In this document: positions 1 through 8,412 of the stretch, in pieces
How positions within the stretch are numbered: the stretch's first letter is position 1
Layout: each line of letters opens with the position of its first letter
Assembly: GCA_943736015.1 (NCBI GenBank)
Contig: OX031064.1
Span: forward strand, 37,437,361 to 37,501,360
Direction: 5' to 3'
From: Tridacna crocea
Lineage: Eukaryota; Mollusca; Bivalvia; Cardiida; Cardiidae
Length of the DNA: 64,000 nt
Position numbers and translations under genes: made by a program
Notes under the pieces: generated by a model
The model's input: only the letters and a program-made list of their open reading frames with translations
Databases searched by the model: none
Told to the model about the DNA's origin: nothing

Positions 1-2
1 TC

Positions 3-416
3 TCCGACGATATTAAATCCTTGCAATCTTTGTCGCAATTTAAATCTCGTATCCTACAGACCTTTCATGTTTCTGATGTTCCTAAACACTTTTTCGTCGG
101 TAAACGCCATCTCTCTGTTGTACATACAAGAATTCGTAACAGGTGCAGCAATCTGAACTATGACCTTTTCTCGAATTATATATCTCAAAATGCAAGCTGT
201 AGGTGCGGTTACGATCAAGAAGATGCTGAACATTATTTCTTCAGATGTACGCAATACGCAATACAGAGAAATAATCTCTTTCAAACTTTACGTCGATTTC
301 ATCCATTATATATCAACATTCTATTGTATGGATCTGATACTCTCAGTTTCGATGACAACTCATTGATATTTAGGACTGTACAAACTTATATAAAAGATAC
401 AGGACGATTCAAGTAA
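3..416 (+). CDS. C-terminal end of a LINE (non-LTR) reverse transcriptase, open at the window edge
   Basis: The frame is open from the first bases of the window to a TAA at 414-416, giving about 137 residues with no internal stop, so it is the 3' part of a longer ORF beginning upstream. The run HLSVVHTRIRNRCSNLN, followed by a zinc-binding pattern C-x-C-x8-H-x4-C (CRCGYDQEDAEHYFFRC), is the familiar tail of reverse-transcriptase polyproteins of molluscan LINEs, downstream of the catalytic domain. No catalytic motif (such as the YxDD box) lies inside the window. The frame is intact here, but whether the element is active cannot be judged. It is unrelated to the transporter gene further right and is mobile DNA. 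Confidence 0.72.
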   Translation, partial: SDDIKSLQSLSQFKSRILQTFHVSDVPKHFFVGKRHLSVVHTRIRNRCSNLNYDLFSNYISQNASCRCGYDQEDAEHYFFRCTQYAIQRNNLFQTLRRFHPLYINILLYGSDTLSFDDNSLIFRTVQTYIKDTGRFK

Positions 417-858
417 TCCTGAAGCAGCAATCGATAATTTATTTGACCAATTCGCCCGGATCTTGGGACCCCACTGACTTACGATTAATCTACAGTAATC
501 ATTTAGTTAAAGTCTAAAATCTGAGTGTTTTTTTTTTTTCCTTCATTTTCTTTTATTTAAAAATGTCCTAATTTCTTTTCCAATTCGATTTATCAATTTA
601 TCAATTGCCATTACGATGTTAGTGCGTAACTGGAACAAAATTGTCGTCAAAAATCAAATGAAAACTTAATGCATATTAAAAAGCCAAAAGCAAAAACGGG
701 CGACTCTAAAAAAATGTAATTTCATTAAGGGAATGACCGAATCTAAGTTGAGAGAACTTGTGGTCAGACCCTTTTGCCTTGTCCTTTGATTGTGTATATT
801 GTTCTATGTTGTAAATTATATTCTTGTAAAATACTTGGCAATAAAATATGTTTAAACT
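417..858 (+). mobile_element. LINE 3' untranslated region
   Basis: Directly follows the reverse-transcriptase stop codon. It is AT-rich, holds a T-run near 528, and ends with GGCAATAAAATATGTTTAAA, which includes a polyadenylation-type AATAAA. The same final motif, AATAAAATATGTTTAAACT, recurs on the minus strand near 62.8 kb, which supports this being a LINE 3' terminus. The exact right boundary is not fixed by a target duplication. Confidence 0.5.
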
Positions 859-2300
859 ACGGACGTGTTTCCTGGCTTCCTCATACCGGTAGATTGACAT
901 AACTCATAACTTTCTCTCCCCAAACCCTCCCCCCCCCCCCTTCTCCCATCCCCCAAGCCGCCGACTACTTTTCTCACATGCATCAGAGATGAGGGGCTAA
1001 AAGTTACCGGAAATGAAGTTTTCCTCAACTGTGTATATATAGATATATAGATACTTTCGTTCATGAGTCAGATACTCAAATCGCTCAGCTACCCGACTTG
1101 GCTGCATTGATGGGATCATTGGTGACGGGTAAAATATGGTTGCAAAAGGAGAAAAGGCTGTTTTAAAGGCCTCTTTACGGATAAGGGTTTATAGGTCTAT
1201 TTATAATTTAAGAAAGAAAAAACATTTTGGCAAAGGAAAAATCCAAACCACAAGCCATGTAGATCTAGATCTCCTGTAAGTCTTTAACACACTAAAATAT
1301 TCAACTGCTCCATATTGACAGCATTTGGGGACGACGAGTTGAATGTGGAAAAAAAAAAAGGTTTGTTTTGAACTCGGTATTATGTGATAACTATTTAACC
1401 AAGTTGTTTTCTTAAGAGAGGTCAATGTGTTGACACCCGTGGGTCCACCATACCTTCCCATGCCGCGTGTATAAACCCTATGTAAAAGCCTTGGGGAGGA
1501 GCTAAAAATTTCCTCGACATTCGGCAAAACTCGGTAAACACATTAGATAACGTTACGAAATCGACCGATTAGCGACGAGTGAATCTGTAGGTCTCTTCGG
1601 AGCTGTGACGTCAGCGGTAGAAAAAGTGTTTAACATCAACTCACTTACCGGTACAACACGACTAACGTAACATTTCGCTCAACTGATTGAAAACCTCTTC
1701 GCTGAAGTGACAGGACAGGAACTACAGCGATTCACATAGACCTACTGCGAGTTTGGCATTCTTCTGTGAGCACTGTCTGAGTTTTGTTATTCCTTTGTAA
1801 CTGAAAGGCACTCGATTACTTCAGTCTGTTAAACAGCATTGTGCGAACCGAGATTTACCTGCTATACAATGCCTAGTTCGATTCCGTAACTGCATCCAAC
1901 CACTAGCGCTCGGTCATAGCTTAATATTGTTGCATGTTTTTAACCTTATATGGGCATGTGTGAAGACCTCATAATGTTACACACATGCAACGATATTAAA
2001 TAAAAATGAGTGCCGATGCTTCTAATAAAAAAAAAAAATGGCGTCTGGCGCGACACGTGGCACGAGATATCCTACCCCCTAATTCGGGGACTAGCTCCGA
2101 TGTTATTCTTATGATTGTTTCTCTACGGAGACCCAATTACAAAAGTAACATGGGAGCAACCCGTAAGACTGAAGATAAAGCTGTCCGATCAGTGCATCAT
2201 TCCACACTGGAGATCACAGTTACATTTCAACTTCAGATTCCACATACATGTATTATCCAGCTCCGAGAAATTTTAAGAAAAAAAACCGAGTTTCTTTTTT
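859..2300. other. Segment without a recognised gene; CpG-richer stretch and a poly-C run
   Basis: No conserved coding frame was recognised. A C-rich run lies at about 925-942. From about 1500 to 2100 CpG dinucleotides are clearly more frequent than elsewhere in the window (for example cgaccgattagcgacgag), which may mark an unmethylated promoter or recently unmutated sequence. A 107-residue ORF at 2006-2329 (MSADASNKKKKWRLARH...) has no recognisable domain and is not called as a gene. Confidence 0.4.
1606..1613. promoter_or_regulatory. Consensus CRE octamer TGACGTCA
   Basis: A perfect palindromic TGACGTCA, the CREB/ATF binding consensus, lies in the locally CpG-richer stretch. No TATA box or initiator was assigned and no transcript start is known, so a promoter role is inference. 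A second TGACGTCA at 35344-35351 lies inside mobile DNA, showing the octamer alone is weak evidence. Confidence 0.25.
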
Positions 2301-2301
2301 T

Positions 2302-2534
2302 TACCTTTTCCAACAATCCCAACTTTTAAATAGACTACACTGAGTAAAATTTCTTAAGAAAACATTGCGGGTAGAAAAGAAAATGCCTGTTATCACCTTT
2401 TTTTTTTTCTCATTTTCCCACAATGTTTTCTGACCTATCATAGACAATGCCACATTTTGAGCCACATTTCAGTTGTTGTCTAGAAATGCTATCAATTTGG
2501 ACAAGTCTGAATTCTAAGATTTGTGATCAGTTAA
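2302..2534. mobile_element. TTAA-MITE family 1, degraded copy
   Basis: Left short arm (caacaatcccaactttt), then GAAAACATTG..., a degraded core, and CCCACAATGTTTTCTGACC, ending with the long-arm remnant (caatttggacaagtctga) and TTAA at 2531-2534. That TTAA is also the left end of the following family 2 element. Confidence 0.6.
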
Positions 2535-2759
2535 CCCTTTACTCCATAGATACTCATTTCTACGCATTGCTTGTAGGAACCTTTGGAAAACATTGTGGCA
2601 AAAGGTGAAATTGCTCGTGACAAGCAATTTCACCTTTTGTCACAATGTTTTCAATGCTATCAAAAGGTGTCATATAAATATCAGAAACAGCTTCATCCTC
2701 GCTGTTTACTAGGGTCAATTAGAGATACCAAAGAAATGCCTTATGGGGTAAAGGGTTAA
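2531..2759. mobile_element. TTAA-MITE family 2, complete copy
   Basis: Begins TTAACCCTTTACTCCATAG and ends GGGGTAAAGGGTTAA. The central palindrome has arms AACATTGTGGCAAAAGGTGA and its complement around GAAATTGCTCGTGACAAGCAATTTC. The outer arms differ from family 1, but ends and layout are the same. Other copies start at 4063, 21088 and 26897. Confidence 0.8.
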
Positions 2760-2842
2760 AGAAATAATTATTTGTAAAAAAAATGAAATTGGCGATATCA
2801 TTTTTACATCAGTGAATCACTAGGATTTTTCATTGTATTTTT

Positions 2843-3119
2843 TGAGCTTGCCTGAGCACAAAGTGCTTAAGGTGAGCTTTTGTTATCACCAAAATGTCTG
2901 TAGTGCTTCGTCTGTTGTCAATCGTCCACAATTTCTTTAAACATCTATTTTCTCTACTGTTTTAGATGAGAACACAGAATTAATGTCTTGGCCCTGGTGT
3001 CTTCCTCATCATTGTTACCATCCTGCCAAAACTTTCTTTGACATTTTGTAATATCTCCATTACTTTTGAAGATATTTACTTCAAACTTGAAAAAATTGTT
3101 TATCGAAATGGGAACTCAT
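2843..3119 (+). repeat. 5' fragment of a pearl/Helentron-like repeat with terminal hairpin
   Basis: Starts with a hairpin-forming GAGCTTGCCTGAGCAC / GTGCTTAAGGTGAGCT pair, the 5' hallmark of a repeat very common in molluscs. Related 5' ends occur at 15262 and 25986. It is cut off by the MITE starting at 3120. Confidence 0.5.
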
Positions 3120-3399
3120 TTAACCCTTTACCAAACGACAAAATTTTAGACTGGTCCAAATAAAAGTATTTGCAGATGACAAAATGAATGTGACTAAATA
3201 ATCAAAATTTGTTTTAGGAAGGGAAGAAAACATTGTGGAAAAAGGAGAAAATGCTGGTAACCAGCATTTTCTCCTTTTCCCACAGTGTTTTCTATCCTTC
3301 CCGGAACAAATTTCAATTTTTCAGTCACCTTTATTTTGTGGCCTGCAAATGCTTTCAATTGAAATCCATCTAAAATTTTGGCATGTGGTAAAGAGTTAA
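3120..3399. mobile_element. TTAA-MITE family 1, full foldback form (two long arms)
   Basis: A 280-bp element flanked by TTAA at 3120-3123 and 3396-3399. Both halves carry the long arm (CAAAATTTTAGA..., then the ATTTGCAG/ACAAAAT module, then GGGAAGG.AGAAAAC), so the whole element is one imperfect palindrome of about 140-bp arms meeting at GCTGGTAACCAGC. Most other copies have one long and one short arm. Confidence 0.85.
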
Positions 3400-3572
3400 T
3401 TCTATTCAAATGATCTGCTTTGCTTTCATACAAGTAGAAAACATTATGAGAAAAGGAGAAAATGTTGGTTACAAAGGAGAAAATGTTGGTTACCAGCACT
3501 GCCCGCAATACTTATAAAAAACATTATTTCTTGGGGTTTATTAAAAATCTGGATTGTGTGGTAAAGGATTAT
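3400..3572. mobile_element. TTAA-MITE family 1, degraded copy with a duplicated core piece
   Basis: Contains AGAAAACATTATGAGAAAAG, then GGAGAAAATGTTGGTTAC twice in a row, and a right end ATTGTGTGGTAAAGGATTA. The core palindrome is lost, with one arm partly duplicated. Confidence 0.55.
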
Positions 3573-3612
3573 ATGAGTATTATAATTATTTGTTTTTGTC
3601 CGTTTTTGTGCA

Positions 3613-3748
3613 GAATCCACTGAAGTAGAGGATAACTTTAATCAGAAGTGAGACAGCGAATTCGGTCACATTTTGATAACACCACTGGAAATATTGTGGT
3701 CCGGGGCAGACATATGAGAAGCTGGAGAAAGCTGATACATGCAGAAGG
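3613..3748 (+). other. Possible non-coding or decayed exon with splice-like borders
   Basis: Bounded by a good acceptor (tttttgtgcag) and donor (gcagaag/gtaagc). All three forward frames hold stops, so it would be untranslated, decayed or not an exon. One frame shows ESTEVEDNFNQK and another YEKLEKADTC, faintly like the linker of ABCG2 proteins, but this is not convincing. Confidence 0.15.
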
Positions 3749-3772
3749 TAAGCCCATTATTTTTATGAACAG

Positions 3773-3955
3773 TTAACACCTAGGCTGCTAAGCGCAACTC
3801 ACTGACCTTTTGTGGATAGTGTAGTCTGATCTTTGATCTAGACTGTCCGATAAGTAGATAACATTCCCCTGAACATAACTTTGAAATAGCAATCTTCGGG
3901 TTTTTACTATGGAATTGAAAATTTCAGTTTAGTTATCCAGTAGGATAAGGGTTAA
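3773..3955. mobile_element. TTAA-flanked MITE family 3 (GATCAGACTGCA core)
   Basis: Flanked by TTAA at 3773-3776 and 3952-3955. Starts TTAACACCTAGGCTGCT and ends GGATAAGGGTTAA. It contains GTAGTCTGATCTTTGATCTA, one half of the palindromic core seen complete at 11307 and 37349. A close relative lies at 37299-37510. Confidence 0.65.
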
Positions 3956-4062
3956 CAAAAGTTTTTGCTGACTCCATAGATCTAGAATAGTCTTTTGGAA
4001 ATGTCTTGATCTTAGAAGACTTTGATTGTCCACCACATGGATGACATCTTGTAATTTCTGCA

Positions 4063-4292
4063 TTAAACTCTTTACCCTATACGGCAGTTCTATGGCATCT
4101 CTAATTGACCCTAAATATCAGCAAGGATGAAGCTGTTTTTTATGTGTATAGGACACCTTTTGATAGCATAGAAAACATTGTGGCAAAAGGTGAAATTGCT
4201 CGTCACTAGCAATTTCACCTTTTGCCACAATGTTTTCCAAAGGTTCCTACAAGCAATGTGTAGAAATGAGTATCTATGGAGTAAAGGGTTAA
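4063..4292. mobile_element. TTAA-MITE family 2, complete copy, inverted relative to 2531
   Basis: TTAAACTCTTTACC... to GAGTAAAGGGTTAA. The core GGCAAAAGGTGAAATTGCTC faces its complement with a few central bases. Outer arms match the 2531 copy in the opposite order. Confidence 0.8.
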
Positions 4293-4339
4293 AAAAAAAA
4301 ATGTTTAGCATATTAAAAACTATTCATATAATTTCACCT

Positions 4340-4567
4340 GTAACTCTTTACTACACAATCCCAACTTTCAATGACCCAGAGAAAGAAAGTTTTGAAAACA
4401 TTGTGGGAAAAGGAGAAAATTCTGGGGAGCAGCATTTTCTCCTTTTCCCACAATGTTTTGTACCCTTTCCATATCAAATTTTCAATTTTTGATTCACATT
4501 CATTTGTTGTCTGCAAATGCTTTCAATTTGGACCAGTCTAAAGTTTTGTCGTTTGGTAAAAAGTTAA
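4340..4567. mobile_element. TTAA-MITE family 1, short arm plus long arm
   Basis: Left short arm (ACACAATCCCAACTTTCAAT, then GAAAGAAAG), central palindrome of about 60 bp (ACATTGTGGGAAAAGGAG with its complement), right long arm ending GTTTGGTAAAAAGTTAA. The left TTAA has mutated to GTAA. Confidence 0.8.
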
Positions 4568-4729
4568 AATACAAGGCATAACTTTGGATAGCTTTGTATG
4601 GAAGAAAAGATCAGACTGCACAGGTTCGGTAATTGGGTAATTATTATCCACCATCCACCACCACCATAGGGTGGGGGGGGGGGGTTTAATAATACTGGCA
4701 TTTTCTGTCAATCTCTCTATTGGTAAGTT

Positions 4730-5453
4730 TTCCGGTAAATATCTCTTCTCAGAACCCTTATGAAAACTGGATGAAACTTAATAATACATGTGTTCCTTAT
4801 GGTTGTCTAAGACCAGCTTGAAAATTGGTTATGTTGGGTTAAAAATGGATGCTAGGTCAGAGCTTAGAAAAACATTGTGTATATTCCACATTTTCAGTTA
4901 GGTGTTTTTGAAAGTTGGGCAGTATACTTGCCTTAACCCTTTCCCAAACAATCCCTGGTTTTTACGGATCTGGAAACGTAGCCTTTTGAAAACATTGTGG
5001 GAAAAGGAGAAAATGCTGGTAAACCAGCATTTTCTCCTTTTCCCACAATGTTTTCTACCCTATCATAGACAGAAATCATCCTTTCAGCAAGAGTTGAATT
5101 GTCGTCTGCAAAATGCTTTCAATTTGGTCTAGTCCAAAAGTTTGTCGTTTGGGAAAGGGTTAATAATATCTCAGATTAGTTTGAAAATAAATTATGTCAG
5201 GTCAAGAATGAGGTGAAAATGTGGGTTATGTTCCGACGAAAACTAGGTCAGAAGATCAAATTTTAGAAAAACCTTGTGTACTCTTTAGGCTGCATTGTCA
5301 GTCAAATACTTATTAAAGTTGGTCAGAATTATTGTTTTGATGATGTCTTGGATGAGTTTGAAAATGGGTCACATCAGGGCAAAAACAAGGCCACTTGGAA
5401 CTGTGTGTGAAAAAACTTGTTTATGCTCTAGATGCAACATTACCAGTCCAATA
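4730..5453 (+). repeat. Degenerate tandem array (AAAGTTGGTCAG units), left part
   Basis: Successive units share GTTGGTCAG, GATGAGTTTGAAAATGGGTC, AACTAGGTCA and AAAAACCTTGTGTA with about 150-bp spacing. The array is interrupted by a MITE at 4933 and by the pogo-like element at 5454, and resumes at 8081. This repeat type is widespread in molluscs. It is non-coding. Confidence 0.65.
4933..5163. mobile_element. TTAA-MITE family 1, CCCAAAC-ended subfamily
   Basis: Ends are TTAACCCTTTCCCAAAC and GTTTGGGAAAGGGTTAA. The left arm carries CCCTGGTTTTTACGG. The core is the standard GGGAAAAGGAG palindrome, with three central bases (GGTAAACC). Inserted in the 150-bp tandem array. Same subfamily: 10604, 14983, 17240, 36739. 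Confidence 0.85.
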
Positions 5454-6473
5454 CAGTAAAACTCCTCTATTAAGACCACTCACGGTACTTTTAAATTTGG
5501 TCTTATTAGTGGGGTGGTCTGATTTCCGGGTTTCACACGCCTACATTTTGATATAAACCCAGGCTCTGAGTAGACTTGTGCAGGCTAAATGACGCGAGTA
5601 GTAAATGCATTTGACATAGGGAAGTATACAAATGAAAATGACAACAGCATTTTCATGTTCACTGAAAAGTATTATTTTTCCTTAAATTTGTGAAATAAAT
5701 CCACCTGTAAAAGCCTGTCAATTCATAATTGCCTATTTAAAACAATCAAAACCAGGTATGTACATTAACTAAATGCATCTGAAGACTAAAGGATCTTATG
5801 TTAGTTCTGATAGAATTTATGCTTTTTCACCTCGTGTAGTCTTAAAAACTCATACTCCAACTGCCGAATTTCATTCTAAAACAAAGATTTTCGAATACGG
5901 GCCGATCTTTGAACGATTAACGTATACGGACTCCCCGCCCCTCTATTTTTTCATCCGAATTGAAAATTCGAACAGGCTTGCTAATCGTCGCTCTTACTGT
6001 TTTCGTGTTCACCTGTTAACAATCGCATATTCGTTACGGTATAATTACAGTATGTAAAGTTCCAAATTCAAAATGATAATCCCATCTCGATCACCGCTAA
6101 ACCCAAATTTCGTAAATTACATCAGTCAGCTAGAGCAATGTCTCCTAACTTCGACCCTCTCCTATCATCGACACTGCAGCCTTTCTCTGTTTACATATTA
6201 TGTCATCTAATTACATCGGGAAGTTTAATAATGATGTCACACATGTTTTACTTCGTCGGTGCCATTTTGGAATGTGTATAAACAAGAAAAGAAAAATTTT
6301 GCGTTTTTGTCGGCGTTCTTACATACCTGGCTAAGGTGACATGATTTTTTATAGGTACACCATGTTGTAAATCAAGCTGTAAAACATGCATTATTGAATT
6401 TTTTGGGATGTAAATGTCCTGTTATACCTCTGTCCACTTGTTTTAATTATAACCACGCTCTGTTTGGCAAATA

Positions 6474-6704
6474 TTGAGGGTGTTGATAATAGGTTATGGT
6501 ATTAACATCACTTTCCTATTATCGACACCCCTCTGTGACATGTGTCCAGTATGGTGCAAGGGAGACCGGTATCCATCCTGTTGGGTTATATGTGAAATAT
6601 GCGATACACGGTGGCGTTTCATGTGCCCACATCGCCCAGAATACGAGCTACCATACGAGGATAAAAGGGAAAAATGTGAATTTGTCTGTCCAATGTGTCA
6701 CTGA
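6474..6704 (+). pseudogene. PHD-like zinc-finger relic, probably the C-terminus of the element's transposase
   Basis: An open frame ending at TGA 6702-6704 encodes a cysteine pattern of PHD type: C21-x2-C24, then WVICEICDTRW with C40-x2-C43 and W47, C51, then FVCPMC with C72-x2-C75. The expected histidine after the tryptophan is a phenylalanine (F49), so a zinc ligand seems lost. Invertebrate pogo-type transposases often end in a PHD finger, which fits the surrounding element. The first 20 residues run through a GGGTGTTGATAATAGG inverted repeat and are probably not original coding sequence. Residue numbers count from the TTG at 6474. An unrelated host zinc finger cannot be excluded. Confidence 0.4.
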
Positions 6705-6860
6705 TTTGAATATCAGTGGAGATTTCTTCCCATCAAAAGTGTAAAGTATTACCTTGCTTCAGCTAGGCCTCATTTTACTACGGTAGTTACGAACAAAATT
6801 TGTCTAAGTTTTATGTAAGCATATCATAGCACTGGTATCAATCTGAGCAGCACCAGGAGA

Positions 6861-7013
6861 TAACTACATGTATCATGATTATTTAAAGAAAACTACTGCG
6901 ACAAATCAAAGTTTCCTGGAAATTGTATCTATTCATCTTATGTAGGTCAAACTTTCAGGAAACTTTGATTTGTCACAATAGTTTTCAAAAGTAGGCTAAG
7001 CATGATAGTTGTC
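6861..7013. repeat. Long imperfect inverted repeat inside the pogo-like element
   Basis: Arms contain GACAAATCAAAGTTTCCTG preceded by GAAAACTACTG (left) and the complement followed by CAATAGTTTTC (right). The flanking TAACTA...TCATG is also inverted. The layout recalls the TTAA-MITE cores (GAAAACATTGTG...), but the sequence differs. Confidence 0.65.
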
Positions 7014-7188
7014 TCGTATCTTGTGACAGAAATGTGTAGCCAGACTGTAGTTGCGCAAATTTGTACGTAATTTTATTAATTAAACTGGGCCCTGGCAGGA
7101 AACATTTTTGTTAGAAGATGTTTCAATGAGGTAGAACGGCTGTTTAAATACAATTGAACTTTGTTTTGGAATTAACGTAAATTACTGA

Positions 7189-7290
7189 TCAAGCTCTTTA
7201 CCTGACGGCAAAATTTTGGACTAGACTGACTTGAAAGCATTTGTAGGCTACAAAATCATGAAATAAATGATGATGGAAAGGGTTTAAACT
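7189..7290. mobile_element. Remnant long arm of TTAA-MITE family 1
   Basis: CTCTTTACCTGACGGCAAAA, TTTGGACTAG, GAAAGCATTTGTAGGCTACA and GATGGAAAGGGT follow the order of the long arm. Core and right half are absent. Confidence 0.5.
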
Positions 7291-8080
7291 GTTTTGTAAA
7301 GAATTCTTGTGGGTGTCGATAATAGGAGTTAAATGGTGTCGATGATAGGAACCTTTTTTGAATTCCTTAAAATTGAGTGTAGCTGTTTCAAGGCATTTCA
7401 TTGGATGAGTTTTCTTCGTATTCTTGTCATGGCATGAAATATCCAATGAAATCTTGCTTTATAAACAAGGTTGTTTTCCGATCAGAAAAACGTATTGTGT
7501 GCCGAAATTCACGTTGGAGTGCTTAACGTGTCGATAATAGGGTACCTTGCTCTATAAACAATAAACCTGGTCACCCGGATGTAGACATGTTTGTTATCCG
7601 GGTCAGAGACGTGTGATAAACGCTTGATAGCCGTGTAAAACCAAATCGATGATTTAAACATACCCATTCACAGGTCATTTGATTATGTTACATAACATCC
7701 TGATTAATTAACACAATCACGTTACAATCAAATGTCAGTGGACATACAACAGACCGATAATTGATCGTCATTTCCATCGGACCCAAGAATATTCGTACAT
7801 GTGGCACAGTCTATGGTTCGCGATTACGGACGCGTGAAAATTAGCTGCTTGTAAAGATGTTATGGAAATCGAGCGGTCGTTTTTCTCGGGGTGAAAATCC
7901 ACAGGTAAATTCATATTGGTACTGAAAACGGTGGTCGTAATTTCGGAATAGCGGGTTTTCGTATTTCCGGGGTTATGATCATTGATCTTGAAGAAGGAAA
8001 AATTCCGTTCTGGCAAAAATCGTTCTTAATAGCGGGTTGCTCGTACTGTCGGGGTGGTCGGGAGGAGAGGTTTTACTGTA

Positions 8081-8245
8081 TTTATGAAAGTTGGTCAAGA
8101 TGTTTTTTCTTGATAACATCTTGGATTATAAATGGGTCATGTCTGGTCAATAACTAGGTCACTTGGCTAGATCTTTCAAAAACCTTGTTTATGCTATAAC
8201 TCTTTACCTCACAAACCCGACTTTATCAAATACCACTACTGATTA
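8081..8245 (+). repeat. Continuation of the tandem array after the pogo-like element
   Basis: GAAAGTTGGTCAAGAT, CTTGGATTATAAATGGGTCA, AACTAGGTCACTTGG and AAAAACCTTGTTTATGCT follow the unit seen at 5325-5450. A MITE left end (ACTCTTTACCTCACAAACCC) begins at about 8198. Confidence 0.6.
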
Positions 8246-8364
8246 TTTTTCTAAAACAGTCAAACAAAACTGACAGTATGTACAAGGTGTTTCATGATCT
8301 GTTGCAAAGATGCAACAATGTATATCCTCCTTTGTTCTTTTTCAGATTGTGTACTGCAATTTGA

Positions 8365-8412
8365 GAACTGAGAAAAAATTTGGTCAGAAATCCAGCTGTA
8401 TCAAATTTACAG
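8365..8412 (+). CDS. ABCG2-like: ABCG2-like exon: end of the linker and elbow before TM1 (ELRKNLVRNPAVSNLQ)
   Basis: KNLVRNPAVSNLQ aligns with the KNLLGNPQASIAQ segment of human ABCG2, just before TM1, and ends at a phase-0 donor CAG/gtaaga. The polypyrimidine acceptor (ctttttcag) is at 8345, but reading from 8346 in this frame meets TGA at 8362-8364. The zero frame instead reads VYCNLRTEKK across the same bases, so the homology seems to switch frame near the A-run at 8371-8376. Either an indel broke the exon (or the assembly), or the cryptic AG at 8364-8365 is used. Confidence 0.6.

Larger units (their letters stand above)
5454..8078 (+). mobile_element. pogo/Tc1-like DNA transposon with TA target duplication, decayed
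   Basis: Left end CAGTAAAACTCCTCTATT, and right end reading inward CAGTAAAACCTCTCCTCCC. Both are flanked by TA (5452-5453 and 8079-8080). Ends of the form CAGTAAAACCTCT with TA duplication are typical of pogo/Tigger-type elements. The flanking tandem array gives the empty site: agtccaaTA[element]TAtttatgaaagttggtc corresponds to the uninterrupted agtcaaatacttattaaagttggtc at about 5311. Inside are a PHD-finger relic at 6474-6704, a long inverted repeat at 6861-7013 and repeated GGGTGTCGATAATAGG motifs. No intact catalytic DDE frame was found. Confidence 0.7.

Noticed and set aside
2006-2329. 107-residue ORF MSADASNKKKKW... as a gene
   Set aside because: No recognisable domain, no splice or polyadenylation context, and the 3' end runs into a degraded MITE.
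3613-3748. An ATPase-linker exon of the ABCG2-like gene
   Set aside because: Stops in all frames and only faint resemblance; kept as a low-confidence feature only.
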